NCBI GenBank assembly: GCA_049306095.1
Contig: JBAQPU010000022.1
Span: 124,001-188,000 of the forward strand
From: UBA2336 sp049306095
Lineage (GTDB): Bacteria > Bacteroidota > Bacteroidia > Cytophagales > Cyclobacteriaceae
DNA: 64,000 nt
Direction of reading: 5' to 3'
The notes below the pieces were generated by a model that saw only the letters and a list, made by a program, of their open reading frames with translations, did not search any database and was not told where the DNA came from. Shown here one piece after another: positions 43,319 through 51,443 of the stretch. Position numbers and translations under genes: made by a program. The stretch's first letter is position 1; the number at the start of each line of letters is the position of its first letter.

Positions 43319-43409
43319 CTTGTCATCCTGACCGAAGTGAAGGATATTTTCATGATAGAGGGGAACATTGAACACCGGTGGCTTGGTGGTTTGTGAGGAC
43401 ACAAACCAC
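43319..43409. repeat. GTCATCCTGA-type repeat fragment and TGGTTTGTG palindrome
   Basis: GTCATCCTGACCGAAGTGAA (starting about 43321) with following GGATATTTTC resembles the widely dispersed GTCATCCTGAGCGAAG repeat of Bacteroidota genomes. At 43386-43409 GTGGTTTGTG and CACAAACCAC form a perfect 10-bp stem around AGGA. Read on the minus strand its core is TTTGTGTCC, matching the CTGTGTCC of the 11303-11424 array, so the two are likely one repeat family. Confidence 0.6.
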
Positions 43410-43418
43410 GGTTAGGAA

Positions 43419-44465
43419 TTAATCCTTCACACACCTGAATCCCGTATGGTTCATGCCCGTATCGTATGCTGCTCCTTGCCTGCCACTGGGTTTGTAGTTG
43501 CTGCAATATTGATCGCTGCACAAAAATGACCCACCCTTTGAAACGTGCTTGATGGAGAGCGGATCGCGAGGGTCGATTGTCTTTGCGGGACCCTTCGGGT
43601 TTTGCAGGAGGTTCGGGTACGAAGCGTTTTGAAAATCGTCTACCGCATAAAAGTCGGAGCACAATTCCCAAACGTTTCCGACCATGTCATACAAACCGTA
43701 TTGATTTGGAGGAAAAGATTTGACAGGAGAAGTTCCTTTGAATCCGTCATCGCCTGAATTCAAATACGGAAACGCTCCCTGGAAATAGTTAGCCATGAAT
43801 TTTCCATTAGGTGTGAGGTCATCGCCCCATGCGTATTCTTTTTGATCAAGTCCACCCCGAGCAGCCAGCTCATATTCCGCTTCAGTGGGTAACCGTTTTC
43901 CTGCCCATTTTGCGTAGGCCGTTGCATCTTCATACGCAATGTGAACAACGGGATGATTTCCTAACCCTTCAAGTGAGCTACCGGGGCCGTGTGGATGTTT
44001 CCAATCAGCGCCTGTTGTCCATTTCCACCATTGTGAGTAATCATTCAGTAACACAGGTTGATTAGGAGGAGTAAATACAAGCGATCCTGGTTGTAACATT
44101 TCATCTGCTGGTTTCGGTGTACCGGCCGGAAGCATTTTTTTCATTTCTTCCCAGTCAACAGGCCGTTCGGCAAGCGTTACATATCCTGTTGCCGCTACGA
44201 AAGCGGCAAACTGATCATTGGTCACTTCAGTTTCGTCCATCCAAAAACCTTTCACTTCTACGCGGTGAAAGGGCTGTGCATCGTTGGTGTTGCATTGTTC
44301 AGCCGATCCCATGCTGAATGTTTTTCCGGGCACCCACGCCATACCCAAAGGCTGATTGGTGGGCGGAACGGAAACAGCTTGTTCCTTTTGTTCTTTACAC
44401 GAAATAAAACCTATGCAGGATATCAGCGCAAGGCCAGGCGCCCACGTGAGAATTACTTTTTTCAT
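43419..44465 (-). CDS. Formylglycine-generating enzyme (SUMF1 type), lipoprotein
   Basis: 348 residues. The N-terminus has a lipobox (GFISC23), so the protein is exported and lipid anchored. The FGE-sulfatase domain begins MAWVPGKTFSMGS and continues through WMDETEVTNDQFAAFV, GKRLPTEAEYELAARGG and YDMVGNVWELCSD. Unlike most SUMF1-like proteins it keeps both catalytic cysteines, Cys316 and Cys321 in KGGSFLCSDQYCSNY, matching human Cys336 and Cys341. It should oxidise the CSPTR cysteine of the neighbouring sulfatases to formylglycine, outside the cytoplasm, using O2 and bound copper as in characterised enzymes. Confidence 0.93.
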   Translation of the reverse strand: MKKVILTWAPGLALISCIGFISCKEQKEQAVSVPPTNQPLGMAWVPGKTFSMGSAEQCNTNDAQPFHRVEVKGFWMDETEVTNDQFAAFVAATGYVTLAERPVDWEEMKKMLPAGTPKPADEMLQPGSLVFTPPNQPVLLNDYSQWWKWTTGADWKHPHGPGSSLEGLGNHPVVHIAYEDATAYAKWAGKRLPTEAEYELAARGGLDQKEYAWGDDLTPNGKFMANYFQGAFPYLNSGDDGFKGTSPVKSFPPNQYGLYDMVGNVWELCSDFYAVDDFQNASYPNLLQNPKGPAKTIDPRDPLSIKHVSKGGSFLCSDQYCSNYKPSGRQGAAYDTGMNHTGFRCVKD

Positions 44466-44474
44466 GTTTTCAAG

Positions 44475-45221
44475 TTACTTCTTTTTACCAAAACGGTAAC
44501 CAACCTGAAGCTGGTAGCGATAGCCATACGACCAACTGCTTACTTTTCCATTAGATGAGGTAGACTTCTCATTAATCAGGTCTTCAAATGCGGGGAACTT
44601 GTCAATTAAGACTTTGATATAATCATTCTGAACATCCTCTGTATCAAAATTAAAATTACCGGTCAGGTCCATGTTTAACCTGTAGTTGGAAACAGAAGGA
44701 CCCATAAAAACCATATCAATTGTCCAGCGATCTTTAATAACAAACTGGTACCCCATTTGGAAACCGATATTGATGATATTCAGCCTTGAATTTAAGTCCG
44801 CGACTTCGGGTATTCCATTGTTGGTTACCTCCAAAGCGCGCTTGTTTTGAAAATTCAAATAGGAGATGTAAGGGCCAATGTAAACACCGCGGGGCGCACT
44901 GTATTTATTTTCTTTCTGAAGGTAAAAGCGATAATCGAAACCCAGTTTTATTCCGGAAGCACTTTTTTCATCGGTTACAACAATACTATCGCCAAAACTT
45001 GAAAAAGGTTGAAATTGCTGAACACCCGCATGAATTACCATGGTTTGATAGGGTTTCATTACACGTTCATAGGAAAGAACAAAAGCTTTGGTGTAATAGA
45101 AGTTAGAAGTCAGGTCTGCTTTGATGATGTTTCTTCGCTGAGGTAATTCGATTTCCTGAGCAAAACTTTGCATCATGCCACCAGTGACAGTCAGCACCAG
45201 GCATAAGATTATGTATTTCAT
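44475..45221 (-). CDS. DUF3575-like outer-membrane beta-barrel protein
   Basis: 248 residues with a signal peptide (LCLVLTVTGGMMQSFAQ) and a barrel: RNIIKADLTSNFYYTKAFVLSYERVM, YIGPYISYLNF, NIGFQMGYQFVIKDRWTIDMVFMGPSVSNYRL, ending LQVGYRFGKKK. This fits DUF3575, a family of small barrels of unknown role. It is 9 nt upstream of the FGE gene on the same strand, so the two are very likely cotranscribed, and divergent from the second sulfatase. Confidence 0.78.
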   Translation of the reverse strand: MKYIILCLVLTVTGGMMQSFAQEIELPQRRNIIKADLTSNFYYTKAFVLSYERVMKPYQTMVIHAGVQQFQPFSSFGDSIVVTDEKSASGIKLGFDYRFYLQKENKYSAPRGVYIGPYISYLNFQNKRALEVTNNGIPEVADLNSRLNIINIGFQMGYQFVIKDRWTIDMVFMGPSVSNYRLNMDLTGNFNFDTEDVQNDYIKVLIDKFPAFEDLINEKSTSSNGKVSSWSYGYRYQLQVGYRFGKKK

Positions 45222-45295
45222 GGTAGTAAGTTGATAATTTTATAGCTACAAGTAAACCTTAACCGATTCAGACAAAGCAGATAATGGCATTACTT

Positions 45296-45317
45296 AAACC
45301 GTTAATAAACCGTTAAC
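45296..45317. promoter_or_regulatory. Tandem 11-bp direct repeat before sulfatase 2
   Basis: AAACCGTTAAT (45296-45306) and AAACCGTTAAC (45307-45317) lie head to tail with no gap; AAACCTTAACC at 45254 is a weaker third copy. Eleven-bp direct repeats on one face of the helix are typical sites of OmpR/PhoB-type regulators. It lies in the 209-bp divergent region between the DUF3575/FGE pair and the second sulfatase. The regulator is not identified. Confidence 0.5.
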
Positions 45318-45430
45318 GAAGTTCTTAAAAATCATATTCATGAGTAAAGTAGACATTTTTGACCCTTACTTTCTTAAACTCGCCAATTAAAAGCGATTTA
45401 AGATTAATTTTAAGATTCTAAATTCAGAAC

Positions 45431-47110
45431 ATGAAAAGAATTATCATAACGGGGCTTGTTGTCACAGGCCTTTTTGCCTGCAATCAACAACAAGAGAAAA
45501 TGCGGCCTGCATCACCCAATATTCTGCTCATTGTTGCTGACGATATGGGCTATAGCGACATCGCACCCTTTGGCAGCAACATTCATACCCCTGTGCTTGA
45601 TCAGCTTGCAAAACAAAGTACTCTTTTTTCAAATTATCATGTTCTGCCAACGTGTTCACCTACACGTTCAGCTCTATTAACCGGAAATGATAATCACGTT
45701 GCAGGATTGGGAATTATGGGAGAAGCAGATTACCCAGCGCTACAAGAAAAAAATCTTCCTGGCTACTCCGGCCACTTGAGCGACCAGGTGGTTACTATTC
45801 CTGAAATTTTGCGTGATAATGGCTATCACACGTATATGACAGGCAAGTGGCATCTTGGCGAAGGCCCGGGCTTGGATCCTTTTGATCGCGGATTTGAACA
45901 GACCTTTATACTCGGCACAGGAGGAGGAAGTCATCACAGCGATAGAAAAGCGCTGGCCCCTCCGCAACACATGGATTACACACGTAACGGAAAACCGGTT
46001 GAGTTGCCTCAGGATTTTTATTCGTCACGAAACTACACCGACTCGTTGATTCAATTCATTGACAAGAATAAAGCAGACAGCAAACCATTTTTTGGTTTCC
46101 TTTCCTATACGGCAGCTCATGATCCGTTACATGCCCCAAAGGAGTACATTGACAAATACAAAGGGAAGTTTGATATGGGCTGGGATTCTCTCTATACGTT
46201 GCGCCTTCACAATTTGCAGGCTCTTGGAATTGTTCCTCATGATTTAACTCAGTTTGCGAAAAATCCGATGCTGCCAAAATGGGATAACCTAGACAAGGAA
46301 CACCAAGAAGAGTTTGCCCGCGACATGGAAGTGTACGCAGCGATGATCGACTACATGGATATGAGCATCGGGCGTGTGTTTGATTACCTGAAGAAAGCGG
46401 GGATGTACGAGAATACGATGATCATCTTCATGTCAGACAATGGAGCCAATGGTCAGATGGCAACGTTCTACCCTGGAAATGAAGATGGTAACTATCTGGG
46501 TTCGTTCAATAACAAAATGGAAAACCGCGGTTTACAAAACTCGTATGTTGAAATGGGACCCGGATGGGCGCAGGCGTCTATGGCACCCTTCAGATTGTTT
46601 AAAAGCTTTACAACAGAAGGAGGCATTAAAGCTCCGTTAATAGTAAAAATGCCGGGCGTGAATAAAAATGCCGGACAGTGGAATAGAAGTTTTGTTCATG
46701 TGAGCGATTTGATGCCAACTATTTTGCAGCTAACCAATTCATCCTATCCGCAACAGCGTAACGGAAAAAATATTCATGCCATGATTGGTAAGTCGTTATT
46801 ACCTGTACTGAATGGCGACTCAGTTACGGTTCATTCAAATGACGGAATGGGTTATGAATTGTTCGAGATGAAAGCCTATATAAAGGGTAATTGGAAAATT
46901 CTGCGTTTACCACAACCGTTCGGTACGGGTAACTGGCAGTTGTATGATCTGGAAAAAGACCCGGGAGAAACTACGGATCTGTCAGAACAATTTCCCGATG
47001 TGAAAGCACAGTTGATTCAGGCATGGGGTGACTATGCCATACATAATGAAGTATTTGACCATAAGGGTCACTATGATTCAATTTACCAGCGAACCTCTGG
47101 GGCAAAATAG
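45431..47110 (+). CDS. Arylsulfatase lipoprotein, Cys type
   Basis: 559 residues. Lipobox LFAC17 after MKRIIITGLVVTG; then NILLIVADDMGYSD with metal ligands Asp37 and Asp38, and CSPTR at 75-79 with Cys75 as the formylglycine precursor. GKWHLG and MSDNGANG complete the active site, and the C-terminal YDLEKDPGETTDL segment is a standard sulfatase ending. It lacks the extra C-terminal region of the 787-residue sulfatase, so a different substrate is likely. It is divergent from the FGE pair and followed 8 nt later by a DUF2490 barrel. Confidence 0.93.
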   Translation: MKRIIITGLVVTGLFACNQQQEKMRPASPNILLIVADDMGYSDIAPFGSNIHTPVLDQLAKQSTLFSNYHVLPTCSPTRSALLTGNDNHVAGLGIMGEADYPALQEKNLPGYSGHLSDQVVTIPEILRDNGYHTYMTGKWHLGEGPGLDPFDRGFEQTFILGTGGGSHHSDRKALAPPQHMDYTRNGKPVELPQDFYSSRNYTDSLIQFIDKNKADSKPFFGFLSYTAAHDPLHAPKEYIDKYKGKFDMGWDSLYTLRLHNLQALGIVPHDLTQFAKNPMLPKWDNLDKEHQEEFARDMEVYAAMIDYMDMSIGRVFDYLKKAGMYENTMIIFMSDNGANGQMATFYPGNEDGNYLGSFNNKMENRGLQNSYVEMGPGWAQASMAPFRLFKSFTTEGGIKAPLIVKMPGVNKNAGQWNRSFVHVSDLMPTILQLTNSSYPQQRNGKNIHAMIGKSLLPVLNGDSVTVHSNDGMGYELFEMKAYIKGNWKILRLPQPFGTGNWQLYDLEKDPGETTDLSEQFPDVKAQLIQAWGDYAIHNEVFDHKGHYDSIYQRTSGAK

Positions 47111-47118
47111 AATTCGAT

Positions 47119-47880
47119 ATGGGCAATGGCTTATTATGGCGTAAGAAAAAACTCTTACTGAGTTGTATTTCATTGCTTATGCTTTCTTTTCCGTTGCGAG
47201 CGCAAAAGAACAATGCTCAATTGTGGTATGAGTACATGCTCAATGTTCCGTTTGCCAATTCGTTTAATCTTGAAAACTCGTTTACCTATAGCACCCTGCT
47301 GAATAACAGCCGTTGGTACGCATTCGACTACGCGCCAAATCTAGAATGGTCGGTCAATCAACATATAGATGTAATCGGACAGGTTGTTCTATCTTACACA
47401 CAACAAACGGAATCGTACAATACTTTTGAAGTGCGCCCGGTAATAGGAAGCCGGATTTATATTACACCCAACAAACGTGTACAAACACGGGTGTTGCTTC
47501 GGTTGGAGCAACGTAACTTCAAAAACCTGGAAACTAAAGAGTGGAATCAGGTGTATAGACCCAGAATCAGGTTTGAGTCCATTATTCCAATTAGCAACCC
47601 TTCTTATTTTACCGACAAGCTTTGGTATGGCTTGCTCGATGCCGAATGGCTTTTTACAACAGAAGATGTAGATGAGCGATTTGCGAACAGATTTCGCCTG
47701 CGTATAGGAGGAGGGTATCGTTTAAGCTACAATTTTCGGTTTGAAATTTTATATATGAACCAGCAGTCGCGCGATGAATTGGAAGATGGGTTTGCCACCA
47801 GCGATAATATTGTGCGATTCAGAGTCAAGCACTATGTGAATAAATCGAAACCATCCAAAGCAACCGGTACTGGGAATTGA
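47119..47880 (+). CDS. DUF2490 outer-membrane protein
   Basis: 253 residues. Signal peptide (LLLSCISLLMLSFPLRAQ), then AQLWYEYMLNVPFANSFNLENSFTYSTLL and repeated amphipathic strands such as VQTRVLLRLEQRNFKNL and FRLRIGGGYRLSYNFRFEILYMNQ, fitting the DUF2490 barrel family. Function unknown. It starts 8 nt after the lipoprotein sulfatase and is most likely part of its operon. Confidence 0.85.
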   Translation: MGNGLLWRKKKLLLSCISLLMLSFPLRAQKNNAQLWYEYMLNVPFANSFNLENSFTYSTLLNNSRWYAFDYAPNLEWSVNQHIDVIGQVVLSYTQQTESYNTFEVRPVIGSRIYITPNKRVQTRVLLRLEQRNFKNLETKEWNQVYRPRIRFESIIPISNPSYFTDKLWYGLLDAEWLFTTEDVDERFANRFRLRIGGGYRLSYNFRFEILYMNQQSRDELEDGFATSDNIVRFRVKHYVNKSKPSKATGTGN

Positions 47881-47888
47881 TCAGTATT

Positions 47889-48419
47889 ATGAAGAATAGT
47901 ATTCTAGTCTTTCTCCTCACGATATCCACAACAGTATATTGCCAGGAAGAAGAAGGAGAGAAGCGTAAAACGCATTATCGGATGACGGTCATGATGGCCA
48001 ATGCGCACATTCCTTCTGCAACTGAAGTAGACGGAGATATACCCGTTCGGATTGTTCCCACCTGGGGATTAAGTTATGACTACTGGCTTAGCAATAAATG
48101 GGCAATTGGATTGCATAATGAATTATTTCTTCAGCAATTTAAAATTGAGAAATCAGGAACAGACCAAACGGTTGAACGATCCTACCCTGTAAGCGTAAGT
48201 GTTGTAGGTATATTTAAACCAACCAAGCGATTGGCTTTTTTGGCAGGTGTAGGGAAGGAATTTGAGAAGCATAAGAATTTTAGCCTCATCTGCCTGGAAA
48301 CAGAATATGGATTTGAGTTGCCCGACAATTGGGAGTTGAATCTTAATTTGATCTTCGAGAGTAAAATCCATGCTTATGACGCATGGACATTTGGTGTAGG
48401 ATTCAGTAAGTTTTTTTAA
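47889..48419 (+). CDS. Small outer-membrane beta-barrel protein, unknown
   Basis: 176 residues from MKNSILVFLLTISTTVYCQ; a TTG at 47877 in the same frame is less likely because the signal peptide begins at 47889. HYRMTVMMANAHIPSATEVDG, LSYDYWLSNKWAIGLHNELFLQQF and FGVGFSKFF are barrel-like strands with a terminal Phe. No family name recognised with certainty. It is 8 nt after the DUF2490 gene, so it is third in the sulfatase 2 operon. It overlaps the convergent small gene by 4 nt. Confidence 0.75.
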   Translation: MKNSILVFLLTISTTVYCQEEEGEKRKTHYRMTVMMANAHIPSATEVDGDIPVRIVPTWGLSYDYWLSNKWAIGLHNELFLQQFKIEKSGTDQTVERSYPVSVSVVGIFKPTKRLAFLAGVGKEFEKHKNFSLICLETEYGFELPDNWELNLNLIFESKIHAYDAWTFGVGFSKFF

Positions 48420-48655
48420 GAGCGTAACCCCAAAAAATTAAGTAGTTCGGTTTCGAGTTCAAGGAACAGATGCTTGCATTCAATTTCTGTCAATTTATCT
48501 GAAAGGGTCTGATGTTTGAATTTTTTTAATTGTTCTCCGCAATCAAAGTAATCTTCACACAACGACCTGAAATCTTCATTAACGAGGTAGAGATCCTGTA
48601 TTTTTACTCGATATTCCGGAAACCGATCGATCGTGTGAATGAGTTCCTTACGCAT
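48416..48655 (-). CDS. Small helical hypothetical protein
   Basis: 79 residues, MRKELIHTIDRFPEYRVKIQDLYLVNEDFRSLCEDYFDCGEQLK and a helical acidic C-terminus. No signal peptide, membrane helix or named domain. Composition and length look protein-like and the start is placed 100 nt from the divergent TPR gene, so I consider it real though unknown. It is convergent with the barrel gene, overlapping by 4 nt. Confidence 0.55.
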   Translation of the reverse strand: MRKELIHTIDRFPEYRVKIQDLYLVNEDFRSLCEDYFDCGEQLKKFKHQTLSDKLTEIECKHLFLELETELLNFLGLRS

Positions 48656-48755
48656 ACAGGGTGATTTACTTTTTCGATAATCTAATTTTCATTTACTTCG
48701 TAAGATAGATGTATCATACTTTTACAAAAGTATTATACTGTGACTTAACAGTAAT

Positions 48756-50351
48756 ATGCCAGCGCAATCATTTACAGCCCAACAGGTAACAGAACAATTG
48801 AATCGCATTCTGGCAACACCTGCCTTTGAGAATTCAAGCGTGTTAACAAGGTTTCTAAAGTATGTGGTAACAGAAACAGTAGAAGGCAAGGGAAGGGAAT
48901 TAAAAGAATATAGTATTGGAACGGAGGCACTTTCCAAGCGAGTCGACTTTGATCCTCAACTGGATTCGATCGTTCGGATTCATGCAGGTCGGCTCAGAAG
49001 GGCATTGCACGTGTATTACCAACAAGCGGGAGTAAGTGATGCCATCCTGATAGAAATCCCAAAGGGCACCTATGTTCCTGTTTTTTCTGTGAATGAAAAG
49101 AAGGGTCATCAGCATGCTCCGGCTGATCAGGATACTGTTATTCGTATTCGTCCTGTTATTGCCGTGTTGCCGTTTCGCAACATCAATGAAGATAGGTCGC
49201 GCGATTTTTTTGCGGATGGTCTGGGAGAACAATTAACAACCGAGATGTCGAGGTTTCAGGATCTTGCTGTGATCGCTTATTATTCATCAACTCAGGTCGC
49301 AGCGAAAACAAATGACATTAAAGAAGCCTGTAGTTTATTGGGTGCCCGGTATGCTATAACAGGCAGTATTCAAAGCACAGATGCAGCGTTGCGTGTTTCC
49401 GTTCAACTCTCGTTGTGCGATACGGGAGAGCAATTATGGTCGAAAGTTTTCAAACATGAATTTACCGCGGCAGCAGTTTTTAAAATTCAGGATGAAATCA
49501 TCGAGGGTGTGATTAATAAGATAGCCGGTTACTATGGAGCGATCACACGCAACATGGCAAAAGTTTCACCGGGCAAACGCGTTACTGATATGAAGGTGTG
49601 TGATGCCATGTTTTGGTTTTATCATCACCAGAACTCTTTTGGAGACAAAGAACTTTATCAGAAAGCATTTGAATCTCTGCGATATGCTGTGAATGCCGAT
49701 CCTGAATATGCACTGGCATGGGCTGTGTTAGGAGAACTTTACCTCGATGCCCATGTAATAGGTATGAAATTCATCGATAACCAGGCCGAGGAAGGAGTCG
49801 CATGCGGACTAAAAGCTGCCGCCCTTGATCCCCTTTGTCAGCATGCATATTTCACCATAGGTTTTGGTTATAATTTGTTACAAAACCGAACAGAAAGTAT
49901 GAAAGCGATTGAACGAGGTCTGGCGCTCAATCCCCGGGCAACTGCGATTACCGGTACATTAGGAGTAGGATATATTTTTCATGGAGAAGTTGAGAAAGGA
50001 ATAAAAATTCTGGAGGATTCTATTGAACTCAATCCATATTTTCCCTGGTATTTCAATATGGGCATGAGTGTGTATTACTTCTATAAGAATGAATACGATG
50101 AAGCGCTATACTGGGCAGAACGTATGCAAATGCCAACGGCACTATGGGACCCACTGATTCGTACTGCATGCTATTCTAAACTTGGCAGATTGGAAGATGC
50201 CCGGAAAAGTGCAGAAGCTTTGAAACTTGTTTTACCAGTTCAGTCAAACGGAACGATCGTTAGCGCGAGGAACTTAATCCACATGTTGTTTTCTTCTGAT
50301 GAATTGAGAGAGCAGCTAGAAGAAAGTTTGATGAAAGCCGGAGTAAACTAA
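48756..50351 (+). CDS. TolB/FlgO-like and TPR protein, probable sensor or regulator
   Basis: 531 residues, no signal peptide. An N-terminal domain (1-115, FTAQQVTEQLNRILATPAFENSSVLTRFLKYVVTETVEGKGRELKEYSIG) is followed by a FlgO/TolB-like part (IAVLPFRNINEDRSRDFFADGLGEQLTTEMSRFQDLAVIAYYSS) and TPR-like repeats from about 280. Proteins of this plan are often annotated as adenylate-cyclase-like, but no cyclase catalytic residues are seen here. The N-terminal domain is shared with cytoplasmic DNA- or signal-related proteins, so a regulatory role for the sulfatase block is only an inference. Confidence 0.72.
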   Translation: MPAQSFTAQQVTEQLNRILATPAFENSSVLTRFLKYVVTETVEGKGRELKEYSIGTEALSKRVDFDPQLDSIVRIHAGRLRRALHVYYQQAGVSDAILIEIPKGTYVPVFSVNEKKGHQHAPADQDTVIRIRPVIAVLPFRNINEDRSRDFFADGLGEQLTTEMSRFQDLAVIAYYSSTQVAAKTNDIKEACSLLGARYAITGSIQSTDAALRVSVQLSLCDTGEQLWSKVFKHEFTAAAVFKIQDEIIEGVINKIAGYYGAITRNMAKVSPGKRVTDMKVCDAMFWFYHHQNSFGDKELYQKAFESLRYAVNADPEYALAWAVLGELYLDAHVIGMKFIDNQAEEGVACGLKAAALDPLCQHAYFTIGFGYNLLQNRTESMKAIERGLALNPRATAITGTLGVGYIFHGEVEKGIKILEDSIELNPYFPWYFNMGMSVYYFYKNEYDEALYWAERMQMPTALWDPLIRTACYSKLGRLEDARKSAEALKLVLPVQSNGTIVSARNLIHMLFSSDELREQLEESLMKAGVN

Positions 50352-50380
50352 ACCAAAAAGTGCTTGGATAACAAAGTTGC

Positions 50381-50653
50381 TTAGAACTGTTTGTTCAAAT
50401 TATGATATTCAATTTTAGCCATGTAAGGAAAGTATGGTAAGCCCGCTATAAGTTCCTTCGTTTTTGTTTCATCCACGCCTTTGAAAATTAGTACAGCATC
50501 TTTTTTTGAAACGGAGATGAAAAAGCTTTCCAGTATCTCTTCTTCCTTCCAACGGTGAACAAATTCTGATTCTTTCTTCGGTAATTCCGGATTTGCCTTT
50601 ATTGTTTCAATTCCGTTGCCTGAAAGAGTAATTAGGACTAGTATTCTGTTCAT
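50381..50653 (-). CDS. Muconolactone isomerase-like small protein
   Basis: 90 residues from MNRILVLITLSGNG (the frame runs to 50674 but this ATG fits better). HRWKEEEILESFFISVSKKDAVLIFKGVDETKTKELIAGLPYFPYMAKIEYHNL resembles the ferredoxin-like dimeric barrel of muconolactone isomerase, including the LPxFPYM ending. There is no aromatic-degradation gene nearby, so the family fold is likely but the reaction is not. It lies 22 nt downstream of the secreted protein gene. Confidence 0.55.
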   Translation of the reverse strand: MNRILVLITLSGNGIETIKANPELPKKESEFVHRWKEEEILESFFISVSKKDAVLIFKGVDETKTKELIAGLPYFPYMAKIEYHNLNKQF

Positions 50654-50675
50654 TTTTTTTCTTGTTAGCAACAAA

Positions 50676-51344
50676 TTAATTAACGCGCTGCGTCCAATCC
50701 TGATTTTTTGATTTGATGATCATGTTCTGCGCTGGCAGGTTCAGGTTGATATCGTCAACGTGATTCGTACCATTGGAAAAATTAGAGTATGTTATTTCGC
50801 CTTCTACCAAATCTTTACCAAGCAGTGTATTGAATTTTTTGTTTTTATACAGGTAAGTCTTTGAATCAAACAGAATGGTTAGCTTATCTCCCTGAACTTT
50901 GAAATTGCTGGCTGTGGCTTCAATAATATCGCCTTTGTTAGTTATCGTTGCCTTGTCAAAAAAATCAATCAATTCACCTTTGCTCATATAAGCATAACCT
51001 GTGGAAAGCTGCACGGCTTTTTCAACATATTCCATTTTATCTTCAATAGCATTGGCTTGTGCCTTTCCGCGAAGGCCTGGTTTCTTTTTTACAGATGATG
51101 TAGCATCGACCACCGTGCTTTCCGGTTCGCCTTTATCATTAAACTTTTGTTCGGTCATGATAACGGCTTTGGATTGGCCACCTATGAAAGTCTCCGTTCT
51201 TTTTTTCCAGATATATGCTTTCAATCCCTGATTATTCTTCTGATTGGCCTCTGTTACTTTCAGTGACAACTCAGTCTTGTTGATTTCCTGGGCAAAGACG
51301 GTTATGCTCAAAAACACGAGCATGGATAGGATTGTTGATTTCAT
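50676..51344 (-). CDS. Secreted LolA-like protein of unknown function
   Basis: 222 residues with a signal peptide (MKSTILSMLVFLSITVFAQ). The rest is a beta-rich protein: LKAYIWKKRTETFIGGQSKAVIMTEQKF, ATASNFKVQGDKLTILFDSKTYLYKNKKF and GEITYSNFSNGTNHVDDINL, which resembles the LolA/LolB-type curved sheet but no motif is decisive. A palindrome shared with the arsR region lies 60 bp upstream of its start. Confidence 0.55.
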   Translation of the reverse strand: MKSTILSMLVFLSITVFAQEINKTELSLKVTEANQKNNQGLKAYIWKKRTETFIGGQSKAVIMTEQKFNDKGEPESTVVDATSSVKKKPGLRGKAQANAIEDKMEYVEKAVQLSTGYAYMSKGELIDFFDKATITNKGDIIEATASNFKVQGDKLTILFDSKTYLYKNKKFNTLLGKDLVEGEITYSNFSNGTNHVDDINLNLPAQNMIIKSKNQDWTQRVN

Positions 51345-51403
51345 GGCTTTAGCGTTAGTTGTTTACAATGTTAAGACTCAATCCTTGCGGGGGCAAAGGT
51401 TAC

Positions 51404-51419
51404 ACAGTTAGTTAACTGT
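51404..51419. promoter_or_regulatory. CAGTTAnnTAACTG palindrome
   Basis: ACAGTTAGTTAACTGT is a 7-2-7 inverted repeat. It sits between the divergent secreted-protein gene (start 51344) and yqhA (start 51444) and has the same core as the arsR operator at 11166-11181. A regulatory site is inferred. Confidence 0.45.
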
Positions 51420-51443
51420 AAAACGGAGGCATGTATGTAGTAA

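Noticed and set aside
43312..43671. Minus-strand frame of 119 codons at the FGE gene end
   Set aside because: Different frame from the FGE, which covers most of it with intact catalytic motifs; the rest is repeat DNA.
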